From NCBI GenBank assembly GCA_037139415.1, contig JBAXGN010000062.1, positions 1-37,982 on the forward strand: a stretch of 37,982 bases of DNA, written 5' to 3'. The translations under genes and the position numbers were made by a program. Every line of letters starts with the position of its first letter. Position 1 is the first letter of the stretch. The notes beneath the pieces are model-generated. The model did no database searches. It saw nothing but the letters and a program-made list of their open reading frames with translations, and was not told where the DNA came from. Positions 25,633 to 34,609 of the stretch are shown here, piece by piece. Source of the stretch: Verrucomicrobiota bacterium (lineage in GTDB: Bacteria > Verrucomicrobiota > Verrucomicrobiia > Limisphaerales > Fontisphaeraceae).

Positions 25633-27078
25633 TTAACGTGTGCCCGGTTTGGGCATCCACATGTCCTGCCATTTTAAATTTAATTCATCCACCATCTGGA
25701 AACAGTAATCCAACCGGCCGATATTTTTATCGGTATTGTTCGTACCGAATGTGAATTTGACGCCGGCTTGCTTCGCCAGCTTCAAAAAAGCCGCACTGGG
25801 CAGTTTGCTTCGGCTATTAATTTCAATGGCAATTCCACGTTTGGCGGCGGCGTCCACCACGCGTTGCATGCGTTCCGGTGTCCAAAGCTGGTCATACTGC
25901 GGTGCCAATTGGGCGGGCAGATACGTTGGGTTTACGTAGATATCAATCGGTTCCGTGCTCAGAATTGTCACCGTCCGGCTCACCAGCATTTTCATGAATG
26001 CCTCAGCATCTGGAATCTCCCCCACCTCTTCCTTGATCCACAGGCGCATGCGCTTGCCGCTGTCGTCCACCACGGTCATGGCATCCGTAAAAACATAATC
26101 AAACTTGGCGCGCGCCGCCGGTGAAAACAGATTCACCCACTCACGTCCTTCCGCCTGCATCCCAATAAACACCGGCTGGCCTTCCATGCTTTTCAGGTAC
26201 GCCTCAATTCCGGTGTCATTCGTCACGGCAAAGTTTAAGCCGCAGTTCACCGCGATTCCGTTAAATATGCCGGTCTTTCGCGACTCCGCCCGCACCTCGT
26301 CCACCGTCAGTCCCCCTTTCAGATGCGTGTGAAAATTGATGACCGGGAAGTTATCCTTCGCCAAAGCAACGATCCGTTGTTCGTAAGCATCAAAGGTGAT
26401 GACTGGATCGGTATCCGGCAAATCATCTGGTAATGGCTGCACCCGAATATTTTTAAAAAACGTCCGGCTCTTGGGATCGTGCCCCTGCAAAGCGAACGTA
26501 CCCCGGGAAAGCCGGCGGCCCGGTTGTTTAGGGTTAAACACCGGATTGGACGGTTCCACGTAATCCACCACCAGCGTATCGTTAAGTAGAATTTGAATGC
26601 GCTTACCCCGGACTGAGATGTGCATCTTGAACCACTCCTCATCCTTTATTAGTTGCTTATAGACGTTGCGAATGCCGTACAGACTCCCCGTTTTCTTCAA
26701 TTCCCGATAATTCTCCTCGCCGATATGCGTGTTGCTTACTTGCGCTTCAAACCCTTTCTGGGGAAAGCCATTCTCCTGATACTCCGTATGGAAATAGACA
26801 CCGGAGTTGGCGCCCGGTTTGGTCAGTATCTCGCATTCCAACTCGAAATTCTTGAAGTCCGCCTTGACCTGTTCAGTGCCGGTGAAAAATAAGTGCGAGC
26901 GCGGACCTTCCACAGCAATCATGCCTTGTTCCACGCGGAAGCTGCCTGGCTTTTCACTCGCCTTCCAGCCATTCAGCGTCTTCCCGTCAAATAAGGATAC
27001 CCAATCCGCGCCAGAGGCGGACAGGATCGTGGTTGCCAACAGGCAGGCCAATGTACGTGCCAAATTTGTTTTCTTCAT
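25633..27078 (-). CDS. Secreted DUF1080 domain fused to a PHP-like hydrolase domain
   Basis: 481 residues starting at the MKKTN methionine, with a signal peptide cut near LSASGA. Residues about 25-215 form the DUF1080 (3-keto-disaccharide hydrolase-like) jelly-roll: 'DWVSLFDGKTLNGWKA', 'DFKNFELECEI', 'NSGVYFHTEYQ', 'TFFKNIRVQPLPD'. Residues about 235-481 look like a PHP/amidohydrolase barrel: 'FPVINFHTHLKGGLTVDEV', 'IAIEINSRSKLPS', 'VKFTFGTNNTDKNIGRLDY'. Likely periplasmic sugar-metabolism enzyme; the reaction of the second domain is not known. An upstream in-frame extension has no signal and was rejected. Confidence 0.85.
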   Translation of the reverse strand: MKKTNLARTLACLLATTILSASGADWVSLFDGKTLNGWKASEKPGSFRVEQGMIAVEGPRSHLFFTGTEQVKADFKNFELECEILTKPGANSGVYFHTEYQENGFPQKGFEAQVSNTHIGEENYRELKKTGSLYGIRNVYKQLIKDEEWFKMHISVRGKRIQILLNDTLVVDYVEPSNPVFNPKQPGRRLSRGTFALQGHDPKSRTFFKNIRVQPLPDDLPDTDPVITFDAYEQRIVALAKDNFPVINFHTHLKGGLTVDEVRAESRKTGIFNGIAVNCGLNFAVTNDTGIEAYLKSMEGQPVFIGMQAEGREWVNLFSPAARAKFDYVFTDAMTVVDDSGKRMRLWIKEEVGEIPDAEAFMKMLVSRTVTILSTEPIDIYVNPTYLPAQLAPQYDQLWTPERMQRVVDAAAKRGIAIEINSRSKLPSAAFLKLAKQAGVKFTFGTNNTDKNIGRLDYCFQMVDELNLKWQDMWMPKPGTR

Positions 27079-27135
27079 TTTTGTGAACCGGATTTTGAAC
27101 GCGGCCACTGAATAATCAAGCCAAGAAACGACTAT

Positions 27136-27169
27136 AAAAAAGTTCCGTGGACCGAAATCCACGGAACTT
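27136..27169 (-). terminator. Intrinsic terminator of trpB
   Basis: AAGTTCCGTGGA pairs perfectly with TCCACGGAACTT (12 bp) around 6 nt, followed on the minus strand by a run of T. It lies 48 nt after the trpB stop and before the DUF1080 gene start. Confidence 0.9.
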
Positions 27170-27216
27170 GTGCATCACACTAATCTTCAACCCGCAACCC
27201 TGCGGCAGGCAATATC

Positions 27217-28620
27217 TTACGCCGACACTGGCCATTTACCGGATCGGCGAACCGCCGGCTTGGGATGGTCTTTGATCTTGGCGGTAAAGCGTTCCAAGTC
27301 CTCTTGTGGCAGGGAATAATCCGTCAGTAATCCTTGGAAATATTTATGATACCCCACCAGGTCCATCAGCCCGTGACCGGACCAATTGAACAGGATGACT
27401 TTTTCTTTGCCTTCCTCGCGGGCTTTGACCGCTTCATCAATGGCACACGCGATGGCGTGCGAGGTTTCGGGGGCAGGAATAAAACCTTCGGTGCGGGCGA
27501 ACATCACCGCTGCCTCGTAGCACTTCAATTGGTGAACCGCCCGGGGCGTGGCCAACCCTTCCACCACCGCCTGGCTGACCAACGGAGACATGCCATGATA
27601 CCGCAAACCGCCGGCATGGATGGGGGGTGGCATAAACTCGTGGCCAAGCGAATGCATGGGTAACAACGGCGTCATCTTGGCAATATCGCCGTGATCGTAT
27701 GAGAACGGCCCGCGCGTCATCTTGGGGCAGCTTTCGGGTTCCACCGGGATGATGGTGATGTCGGCTCCATGGATCTTATCGCACATGAATGGGAACGAGA
27801 GACCTGCGAAGTTGGAGCCACCACCCGCACAACCGATCACCACATCCACCTTGCGTTCGCCGGCTTTCGCCAATTGTTTTTTAGCTTCGAGCCCGATGAT
27901 GGTTTGATGCAACATCACATGGTTCAGCACGCTGCCCAAGCCGTACCGGGTCTGGCCGGTCGTATCCGTCACTGCGGCTTCGATGGCTTCCGAAATGGCA
28001 ATGCCCAGCGAGCCGGGAGTGTGCGGGTCCTGTTCCAGGATCGCGCGGCCCGCCACGGTTTCATGGGACGGGCTGGCCACGCAGGTGGCACCCCAAGTCT
28101 CCATCATCATTTTGCGGAATGGTTTTTGATCAAAGCTGATGCGCACCATGAATACTTTGCAGTCCAGCCCGATCAGGGAACACGCAAACGCGAGCGCGCT
28201 GCCCCATTGCCCGGCGCCGGTCTCCGTGGTCATTCGTTTGATGCCAAATTGCTTATTGTACCAGGCTTGGGGCACGGCGGTATTGGGCTTATGACTGCCA
28301 GCCGGAGAGACGCCCTCGTTCTTATAATAAATCCGGGCGGGAGTTTTGAGCGCGGCTTCCAGGCGCTTGGCGCGATACAGCGGGGAGGGCCGCCACAGCG
28401 CCAGTAATTCCAGAATTTCTTCCGGAATCTTCACCCAGCGATCCGTACACATTTCCTGCTCGATCAGGTTCATGGGGAACACCGGCGCGAGCATTTCAGG
28501 TTTGATGGGCTGGCCGTCGGGTCCTAGCGGCGGCAACATGGCATTCGGCAGGTCGGCGGCCAAGTTGTACCACTCACGAGGTATCTCGCGGTCCTCAAGA
28601 ACGAATTTCGTATCAGACAT
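27217..28620 (-). CDS. trpB: Tryptophan synthase beta chain, TrpB2 type
   Basis: 467 residues, about 70 longer than the TrpB1 type, with the extended N-terminal region typical of TrpB2. The PLP lysine is K111 in GSHKPNTA, and the phosphate loop is CAGGGSN. The enzyme makes tryptophan from indole and serine. TrpB2 proteins are often encoded away from the trp operon and need no TrpA partner, which fits: no trpA or other trp genes are near. Followed by a strong terminator; the gene is divergent from the helicase. No Shine-Dalgarno. Confidence 0.95.
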   Translation of the reverse strand: MSDTKFVLEDREIPREWYNLAADLPNAMLPPLGPDGQPIKPEMLAPVFPMNLIEQEMCTDRWVKIPEEILELLALWRPSPLYRAKRLEAALKTPARIYYKNEGVSPAGSHKPNTAVPQAWYNKQFGIKRMTTETGAGQWGSALAFACSLIGLDCKVFMVRISFDQKPFRKMMMETWGATCVASPSHETVAGRAILEQDPHTPGSLGIAISEAIEAAVTDTTGQTRYGLGSVLNHVMLHQTIIGLEAKKQLAKAGERKVDVVIGCAGGGSNFAGLSFPFMCDKIHGADITIIPVEPESCPKMTRGPFSYDHGDIAKMTPLLPMHSLGHEFMPPPIHAGGLRYHGMSPLVSQAVVEGLATPRAVHQLKCYEAAVMFARTEGFIPAPETSHAIACAIDEAVKAREEGKEKVILFNWSGHGLMDLVGYHKYFQGLLTDYSLPQEDLERFTAKIKDHPKPAVRRSGKWPVSA

Positions 28621-28756
28621 AGTTGTTATTTTTTTCTATTAGGCTGCGTGGATTTTTTGTCGCTGATTCCCCGGCACTTGTCAAGCGGGGGTTGAATAAT
28701 TAGGCAAATATTGTGCGTGCTTATCGCCGGCAGGTGACGTATGTTAGGGGAACGAT

Positions 28757-30025
28757 ATGCCATTTCGCGCACTTGGCCTTGAGGCCAATATCCTTAAAGC
28801 GGTCCAGGAAGCTGGATATACCGAACCAACGCCCATCCAGGCCGCAGCCATCCCGCAAATCCTTGCGGGCCACGACCTCATTGGCATCGCCCAGACCGGC
28901 ACCGGCAAGACCGCCGCGTTTGTGTTGCCCATTCTGGACAAGTTGATCAAAACCCCGGTCGGCGGACGCCGATGCATTCGCACTTTGGTCGTTGCTCCCA
29001 CCCGGGAACTCGTGGTCCAGATCGAGGAAAACGTGCGGGCCTACGCCCGGCACCTCCCTTTGCGCATGGCCACCGTCTATGGTGGGGTCGGGGAGCGCCC
29101 GCAAATCCAGGCGCTGCGATCCGGGGTGGATCTCGTTGTGGCCACGCCTGGCCGTTTGCTGGATCTGATGAACCAGGGCTATGTGGATTTCGCCGGGCTG
29201 AACTTCCTGGTTCTGGATGAGGCCGACCGCATGTTGGACATGGGGTTCCTGCCGGACATCCGGCGCATTGTCAAAGCGGTGCCGCGCCAGCGTCAGACGC
29301 TCTTATTTTCCGCCAGCCTCTCCCGCGAGATTGAAGGGCTGACGCATGAGTTTCTCCGCGCTCCCAAGATCGTGCAGATTGGCCGCCGCGCCAATCCCGC
29401 CGAGACGGTCACCCAACTGGTCTATGAAGTGCCGAAGCACCTCAAGCCCGCCCTGCTGCTGCACCTCCTGGACAATCCGGAACTCAACATGGTGCTGATT
29501 TTCTGCCGGATGAAGCACTCGGCGGATCGGCTGGCGCGCACGCTGGAAAGTCATGGCATCCGCACCGCCACTCTCCACTCGAACCGCTCGCAAAACCAGC
29601 GGCTCAAGGCGCTCAAGGATTTTAAATCGGGCGTGGTGCGTGTGCTGGTGGCCACGGATATTGCCGCGCGCGGCATTGATGTGGACGGCATTTCGCACGT
29701 GGTCAACTTTGATTTCCCCATGCATTCGGAGGATTACGTTCACCGCATTGGCCGTACCGGGCGCGCCCACGCCGTGGGGGATGCCATCAGCTTTGTGACG
29801 AACGAAGACCGCGACGGATTACGCGCGCTGGAGCGTTTCATCGGGCGGGGCATTGTGCGCAAACGCGCTGAAGGATTCAACTACGATACTCCGAGCACCC
29901 TCGGTTTTCAGAAGGAGCAATCGGATCGTCCCGCCCGCTCGCACCCCCAGCGCGGTAACGCCTCGCACCAAGGCGGCGGGCAAAAGCGGGTCCGCACTGG
30001 CCACACCAACCGGTGGCGCCGCTGA
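28757..30025 (+). CDS. DEAD-box ATP-dependent RNA helicase (RhlE-like)
   Basis: 422 residues. Q motif (YTEPTPIQAAAIP), motif I AQTGTGKT (K51), PTRELVVQ, motif II DEAD (154-157), motif III SAS (in LLFSASLS), and motifs V/VI (VATDIAARGIDVDGI, HRIGRTGRA). After the two RecA-like domains (ending about 370) is a short basic tail rich in Arg, Ser, His and Gly (KRAEGFNYDTPSTLGFQKEQ onwards), typical of RhlE-type helicases. Role: RNA remodelling in ribosome assembly or mRNA turnover. GGGGA 7 nt before the ATG is one of the few Shine-Dalgarno-like sites here. Confidence 0.95.
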   Translation: MPFRALGLEANILKAVQEAGYTEPTPIQAAAIPQILAGHDLIGIAQTGTGKTAAFVLPILDKLIKTPVGGRRCIRTLVVAPTRELVVQIEENVRAYARHLPLRMATVYGGVGERPQIQALRSGVDLVVATPGRLLDLMNQGYVDFAGLNFLVLDEADRMLDMGFLPDIRRIVKAVPRQRQTLLFSASLSREIEGLTHEFLRAPKIVQIGRRANPAETVTQLVYEVPKHLKPALLLHLLDNPELNMVLIFCRMKHSADRLARTLESHGIRTATLHSNRSQNQRLKALKDFKSGVVRVLVATDIAARGIDVDGISHVVNFDFPMHSEDYVHRIGRTGRAHAVGDAISFVTNEDRDGLRALERFIGRGIVRKRAEGFNYDTPSTLGFQKEQSDRPARSHPQRGNASHQGGGQKRVRTGHTNRWRR

Positions 30026-30046
30026 TCGAAATGCTTTGAACCGGCA

Positions 30047-30075
30047 CTGACGGCGCTCACTCTGAGTCCCGTCAG
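30047..30075. terminator. Weak hairpin between convergent helicase and EF-P genes
   Basis: CTGACGG pairs with CCGTCAG (7 bp, 15-nt loop), overlapping the stop codon of the EF-P gene. T-rich sequence on the plus strand begins only 13 nt later, so termination is uncertain. Confidence 0.3.
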
Positions 30076-30656
30076 CCTTTGGGCCCTTTTTCGGTGGTGT
30101 CCTTGCCCTGATACTTGCGCAGTTGCGTATCGACGAGGATCTGATCACCCGTTTCGACGAATAATGGCACCATGAGTTCCAGGCCGGTTTCCAGTTTGGC
30201 AGGCTTCCAGTTGGAGGTGTTGCCAATGCGAACCGGCGGATCTGTCTCCACGACTTTCAGTGATGTCGAGGGCGGCAGGGTGATATCCAGGAATTTACCG
30301 TCCAGAAAGAGGGCGGTGTACTCCTCGTTTTCCTGAAGGAACCAGCGGCGGTCCCCAATATGTTCGGCATGTAAATCCAGCTCCTCATAGGTTTCCGCAT
30401 CGGAGAACATGAAGGATTCTCCCTGCTGATAGCTGAACTGGACCCGGCGGCGCTGCAATTCGGCCAGGGGCAGGCGTTCATTCTCGGCAAAAACCTTGTC
30501 AACGACTTTGCCCGTCTTGAGATTGCGCAGGCGGCTGTGCAACTTATGACGTGTTTGCGCCGTACCCGAGACATGGAAGTCCTCGATTTCCTGCGGGGCG
30601 CCATCGAGCATCAACACCATGCCGCGTTTGAATTCGGAGGATAAAACAGTTTGCAT
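30072..30656 (-). CDS. efp: Elongation factor P-like protein with atypical tip loop
   Basis: 194 residues in three beta-barrel domains: KOW-like N-terminal (about 1-65), OB (about 66-125, with 'RVQFSYQQGESFMFSDAETYEELDL'), and C-terminal 'GLELMVPLFVETGDQILVDTQLRKYQGK'. EF-P helps the ribosome form Pro-Pro bonds. In canonical EF-P the tip of domain I carries Lys (KPGKG) that is lysylated, or Arg for rhamnosylation. Here the loop reads HVSGTAQTRHKL (28-39), so the tip positions are Ser/Gly/Thr and no basic residue stands there. It is an EF-P family member but could be a paralogue working unmodified. Convergent with the helicase. Confidence 0.85.
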   Translation of the reverse strand: MQTVLSSEFKRGMVLMLDGAPQEIEDFHVSGTAQTRHKLHSRLRNLKTGKVVDKVFAENERLPLAELQRRRVQFSYQQGESFMFSDAETYEELDLHAEHIGDRRWFLQENEEYTALFLDGKFLDITLPPSTSLKVVETDPPVRIGNTSNWKPAKLETGLELMVPLFVETGDQILVDTQLRKYQGKDTTEKGPKG

Positions 30657-30770
30657 AATATATTTTCAGCATGGTACCGCCTCCATCGCTCACTTCCAAT
30701 GTCTAACTATGGAAATTTTCGCTGTGTGTTTGCGCTTGCGTTGGGCGGGAGACATTCTTAACGTGCGTCT

Positions 30771-31166
30771 ATGCAGAGTATGCAATATTATCCGGTACTG
30801 ATGCTGGCCCTTTTGGCGGCTGGCACGGCAGCGTTCATACTGATTGCCTCGGTCGTCATTGGCCGCCTGGCCAACCGGAATATCCGCCGAACTCCCACCA
30901 AGGATATTCCTTACGAATGCGGCATGATTCCCATACAGGGGAAAAGCACCCGCATGAACGTGAAATTCTACCTGGTAGCGATGCTGTTCATTCTGTTCGA
31001 TATCGAAGTGGTGTTTCTGTATCCCTGGGCCGTGGTGTACCGGGATATGCTCGATGATCCCGCCACCAAGAACCTGATTTTCACCGTGATGCTGACGTTT
31101 ATGGGCATTCTGCTGGTGGCCTACGTGTATGCCGTGAAAAAAAAGGCGTTCGATTGGAAGAGTTAA
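30771..31166 (+). CDS. nuoA: NADH-quinone oxidoreductase subunit A
   Basis: 131 residues with three membrane helices. Conserved motifs: 'DIPYECGMIPIQGKS' (TM1-2 loop facing the quinone site) and 'KFYLVAMLFILFDIEVVFLYPWA' region (helix 2). It is the smallest core membrane subunit of complex I and normally starts a nuoA-N operon; here it is followed by a phosphohexomutase, so other subunits must be elsewhere. The first ATG is 30771; ATG 30780 is an alternative. It is divergent from efp, across a 114-nt region with no clear promoter. Confidence 0.93.
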   Translation: MQSMQYYPVLMLALLAAGTAAFILIASVVIGRLANRNIRRTPTKDIPYECGMIPIQGKSTRMNVKFYLVAMLFILFDIEVVFLYPWAVVYRDMLDDPATKNLIFTVMLTFMGILLVAYVYAVKKKAFDWKS

Positions 31167-31215
31167 TCGGCAATTGGATACTGCCGGACGGCTTAAATAT
31201 TAAACCAACAAGACT

Positions 31216-32652
31216 ATGGCTGATACGATCAAATTCGGTACTTCCGGCTGGCGCGGTCTCATCGCCAGGGATTTCACTTTTGCCAACGTGCGCCTGGCGG
31301 CGCAAGGGATAGCGCAGTATTTGCGCGCGGAACTGGATAACCCGCAATCCTCCATTTACGGGCGCGATCCGGTGGTGATCATGGGGCATGATACCCGTTT
31401 TCTGGGGCACGAGTTTTGTCTGGCCGCGGCGGAAGTGATGGCCAGCCTGGGGCTCAAGCCGGTGTTATGCGAGCGCGACGCGCCCACACCGGTCATCGCG
31501 CATACCATTCGGGTGCGTAAAGCCATCGGTGGCATCAACATGACCGCCAGCCATAACCCGGCCGAATATCAGGGCCTGAAGTTTTCCACCGCTAACGGCG
31601 CACCGGCGGCTCCGGAGGTCACCAAGCAGATCGAGGCCAACATCCGCGAGTTACAGGCGCAGAATTGGACCTTCCAGGCCAGCGTCGTTGGGACGTATTC
31701 CTGCAAGAGCATTGATCCCCAGCCGGCCTACTTTAAACAAATCCGGAAACTGGTGAACTTTGAGACGATCCGTAAAGCCAAGCTCAAGCTGGCCGTCGAA
31801 CTCATGTACGGCACCGGGCGCGGCTATCTGGATTTCCTATTGCAGGAGGCGGGGGCCAAAGTGACCGTCTTCCATAATGAACTCAATCCCCTCTTTGGCG
31901 GGCACCATCCCGAACCGAATGCCGAAGGCATGAGCGAGGTGGCCAAATTCATCCGTTCCGGCAAAGCGCAGCTAGGCTTAGGATTAGATGGCGACGCCGA
32001 CCGCTTTGGCATTGTGGACAAGGACGGCACATGGCTGACGCCGAATCAAATCCTGGTGCTGGCGTTGTATCATTTGAAGAAGAATCGCGGCTGGACCGGC
32101 GCGGTGGTGCGCACCGTTCCGACCAGCCACCAGGTGGATGCCGTGGCGGAAATGCTGGGCGTCAAGGTTCATGAAACCCCGGTGGGCTTCAAGTACATCG
32201 GCGCTTTGATGGAAAGCGAACCGATCATCGTGGGTGGTGAGGAATCCGGCGGGCTGAGCGTCAAGGGACATGTGCCGGAAAAAGACGGCGTACTGGCCTG
32301 CCTATTGATGGCCGAATTGGTGGCCACCGAGCGGAAGTCGTTGGGTCAAATCCTCAAAGACCTCGCCAAATCCTGCGGTGAATTTCACACCACGCGTATC
32401 AACGTGGCGATTCCGGCGGACAAGAAAGAAGCGCTGCTGGCCACGCTGGCGAAGGGCATGGAGAAATTTGGTCCGTTCAAGGTCGAGCAGTTCATCACCA
32501 CTGACGGCTATAAATTCCTGCTGCCGAATCGCGAATGGGTGGCCTTCCGAGCGAGCGGCACTGAGCCGTTGATCCGCTGCTACATCGAAGCCCGTTCCGG
32601 CGCGCAGATGAAGAAGCTTGAAGGTGTGGCGAAGAAGATTTTGCTGGGGTAA
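31216..32652 (+). CDS. Phosphoglucomutase/phosphomannomutase family enzyme
   Basis: 478 residues of the alpha-D-phosphohexomutase superfamily. The phosphoserine is S112 in TASHNP, the metal loop is DGDADRFG (258-265), the sugar loop is GGEESGG (about 338), and the phosphate loop is 'FRASGTEPLIRCY' near the C-terminus. The start 'IKFGTSGWRGLIARDFT' is the usual N-terminus. It interconverts hexose 1- and 6-phosphates for cell envelope or glycogen precursors; glucose versus mannose specificity is not visible. It begins 49 nt after nuoA. Confidence 0.93.
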   Translation: MADTIKFGTSGWRGLIARDFTFANVRLAAQGIAQYLRAELDNPQSSIYGRDPVVIMGHDTRFLGHEFCLAAAEVMASLGLKPVLCERDAPTPVIAHTIRVRKAIGGINMTASHNPAEYQGLKFSTANGAPAAPEVTKQIEANIRELQAQNWTFQASVVGTYSCKSIDPQPAYFKQIRKLVNFETIRKAKLKLAVELMYGTGRGYLDFLLQEAGAKVTVFHNELNPLFGGHHPEPNAEGMSEVAKFIRSGKAQLGLGLDGDADRFGIVDKDGTWLTPNQILVLALYHLKKNRGWTGAVVRTVPTSHQVDAVAEMLGVKVHETPVGFKYIGALMESEPIIVGGEESGGLSVKGHVPEKDGVLACLLMAELVATERKSLGQILKDLAKSCGEFHTTRINVAIPADKKEALLATLAKGMEKFGPFKVEQFITTDGYKFLLPNREWVAFRASGTEPLIRCYIEARSGAQMKKLEGVAKKILLG

Positions 32653-32728
32653 TCGCCGGACCGTCGGCAGCAGTCCAACCTCTGATTGGTAAGAGCGCCT
32701 TGGTCACCTTGCCAAGGAAGACGATGCG

Positions 32729-32761
32729 CCTGCTCTGGCGGCAGGGTTCCCTCTTTTTTTT
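32729..32761 (+). terminator. Possible terminator of the phosphohexomutase gene
   Basis: CCTGC pairs with GCAGG around 7 nt, followed 8 nt later by a run of eight T. The stem is short and the gap before the T-run long, so the call is weak. Confidence 0.35.
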
Positions 32762-32824
32762 GGATGCCCAAAAACATCTAGGAACCGGTTGATTCTCCGT
32801 TGGCCTGCCATTATACTGAACTTC

Positions 32825-33628
32825 ATGTTATCGAATCCTAACGCACATCTCTCGGACGTCCAGTCAGTGTACGCCGGCGCAGAAGGCCGGCTTTGGGAAC
32901 TGATCATGGGCGAGCAAATCCACATCGGCGGTTTTCAATCCTCATTGGACCTCGCCATGCGCGCCCAACTCAGCGCGGGGCAGCAAGGGGTGGACCTTTG
33001 CTGTGCGCTGGGCGCCGGGATGCGCGCGCTCGTGCGCTTCTGCAAGGTGGCCCGCATGACCGGCGTGGATGCCACTCCGGCGATGTTGGAAAAGGCCGGG
33101 CAGCGCTGCGCACAGGAGGGTTTGGCGGCGCAGATGACTTTTGTGCAGGCGGACGTGTGCGCCACCGGTCTCCCGGCGGGCCAGTTCGATTTTGTCTGGG
33201 GCGAGGACGCCTGGTGTTACGTGGAGGATAAAAAGCGCCTGATTGCCGAGGCGGCCCGACTCGTGCGCCCCGGCGGCACCATCGCCTTCACCGATTGGTG
33301 CGAAGGTCCCACGCGCATGACGTCGGAAGAAGCCGCGCGTTACCTCGGCTTCATGAAGTTCCCCAATGTGCTGACGCTGCCGGAATACAGCGCGCTGCTC
33401 GAAGCCAACGGCTGCACCGTGGCCCTCGCCGAGGATACCGGGCGCTTCCCGAAATACGTGCCGCTGTATCTGAGCATGATCGAGCAGCAGCTCACGTACG
33501 ACGCGCTCAAGATCATCAATTTCGACACCGCCCTCGCCGGGGCGTTGACGGGCGAGATGCGCTTCATGCAATCGCTGGCCGAAGCGGGCAAAATCATCCA
33601 GGGCATCCTCGTCGCAAAAAAGACCTGA
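32825..33628 (+). CDS. SAM-dependent class I methyltransferase
   Basis: 267 residues from ATG 32825; an upstream in-frame ATG at 32789 gives 12 more residues with no homology-like pattern. 'YAGAEGRLWELIMGEQIHIGGF' at the start resembles glycine/sarcosine-type and phosphoethanolamine-type N-methyltransferases ('GE.IHIG'). Motif I is GVDLCCALGAGMRALVRF, motif II 'GVDATPAMLEKA', then 'VQADVCATGLPAGQFDFVWGEDAW' and 'LVRPGGTIAFTDW'. The substrate is unknown. It is followed 3 nt later by the first dehydratase-like gene, so the three genes are one unit. Confidence 0.88.
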   Translation: MLSNPNAHLSDVQSVYAGAEGRLWELIMGEQIHIGGFQSSLDLAMRAQLSAGQQGVDLCCALGAGMRALVRFCKVARMTGVDATPAMLEKAGQRCAQEGLAAQMTFVQADVCATGLPAGQFDFVWGEDAWCYVEDKKRLIAEAARLVRPGGTIAFTDWCEGPTRMTSEEAARYLGFMKFPNVLTLPEYSALLEANGCTVALAEDTGRFPKYVPLYLSMIEQQLTYDALKIINFDTALAGALTGEMRFMQSLAEAGKIIQGILVAKKT

Positions 33629-33631
33629 TTC

Positions 33632-34609
33632 TTGGACGTACTGCTTACCAGCCCCTGGCTTCCCGCCGAATGGATCGCCGCGCATGATCTCGCGCCGCGC
33701 GGCGTGTGGGCGCTGAACCCGCCGGAGGCCGTCGCCCTCAAGGCGGGCGTCTGCGCCTTTGCGCAGGGGGCGCTGCAATGGGCCGGGGCCGGCGCGGAGG
33801 GCGCCGCCGTCTTTGCCTCCTCCTGCGATCAACTGCGGCGCGCCGCCGATGAAGTCGCCGCGCGGAACGCGGCCCGCACCTTTCTATTTAACCTGCCCGC
33901 CACCTGGCAGACCGCCGCCGCCCGCCAAATGTATCGCGCGGAAGTCGCGCGCCTGGGTCGGTTCCTCGTCGCGCTCGGCGGTTCCGCGCCGACGCCGGAA
34001 AAACTGGCGCAAACCTTCGCCGCCTATCAGCGCGCGCGCCAGCAACTGCTCGCCGCTCAACCCGCTTGCGCCGCCCGCGCCTGGGCCGAAGCCGTGGTGC
34101 GCTTTCACGCGGGCGACCCCGTGAACGCGCTGGAACCCTCCGCCCCCGCCGATCCCCGGCGCGCCGCTGCGGGCGTACCCGTGGCGTTGGTGGGCGGGCC
34201 GATGCTGCCCGCCTATTTCAACCTGCTCGACGCGCTGGAGGCCGCGGGCGGGCGCGTGGTGCTCAACGCCACCGAGGCCGGCGAACGCAGCCTGCTCGCG
34301 CCTGCTCCGGCGGACGCGCCTGTGCTTTCCCGCGACGCCCTGGCCGATTTTTACCTGGACCGCTGCGCCGATGTCTTTCAGCGCCCCAACACCCGCCTCT
34401 ACGCGTGGTTGCGCGAGCGCCTCGCCGCCCGCGCCGTGCGCGGCCTCGTGTTGTGGAGCTACTTTGCCTGCGACCTCTGGCGCGCCGAACTCCAGAGCCT
34501 GCGCGAGGCCTTCGACCTCCCCGTGCTGCTCATCGAGCCCGACGCCATGCACGGCGATTCCCCGCGCCTGCATACGCGGCTCCAGGCCTTCGTGGAGATG
34601 CTGCAATGA
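33632..34609 (+). CDS. 2-hydroxyacyl-CoA dehydratase-like subunit (HgdB/BcrC type, 325 aa)
   Basis: 325 residues, TTG start 3 nt after the methyltransferase stop. Three cysteines sit where this family binds its [4Fe-4S] cluster: C41 (KAGVCAF), C65 (FASSCDQLRRA) and C280 in 'GLVLWSYFACDLWRAELQSL', followed by 'LPVLLIEPD', a close match to the family's C-terminal motif. C146 and C245 are extra. The protein is Ala-rich and GC-rich. It overlaps the next gene by 4 nt (ATGA). Family members reduce or dehydrate acyl-CoA (or related) substrates after ATP-driven activation; no activator gene is in this window. Confidence 0.8.
   Translation: MDVLLTSPWLPAEWIAAHDLAPRGVWALNPPEAVALKAGVCAFAQGALQWAGAGAEGAAVFASSCDQLRRAADEVAARNAARTFLFNLPATWQTAAARQMYRAEVARLGRFLVALGGSAPTPEKLAQTFAAYQRARQQLLAAQPACAARAWAEAVVRFHAGDPVNALEPSAPADPRRAAAGVPVALVGGPMLPAYFNLLDALEAAGGRVVLNATEAGERSLLAPAPADAPVLSRDALADFYLDRCADVFQRPNTRLYAWLRERLAARAVRGLVLWSYFACDLWRAELQSLREAFDLPVLLIEPDAMHGDSPRLHTRLQAFVEMLQ

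Noticed and set aside
34066-34605. N-terminal extension of the 460-residue dehydratase-like protein
   Set aside because: Overlaps the partner gene in another frame and is almost only Arg, Ala, Gly and Pro, the mark of a shifted GC-rich frame; the ATGA overlap start is far better.
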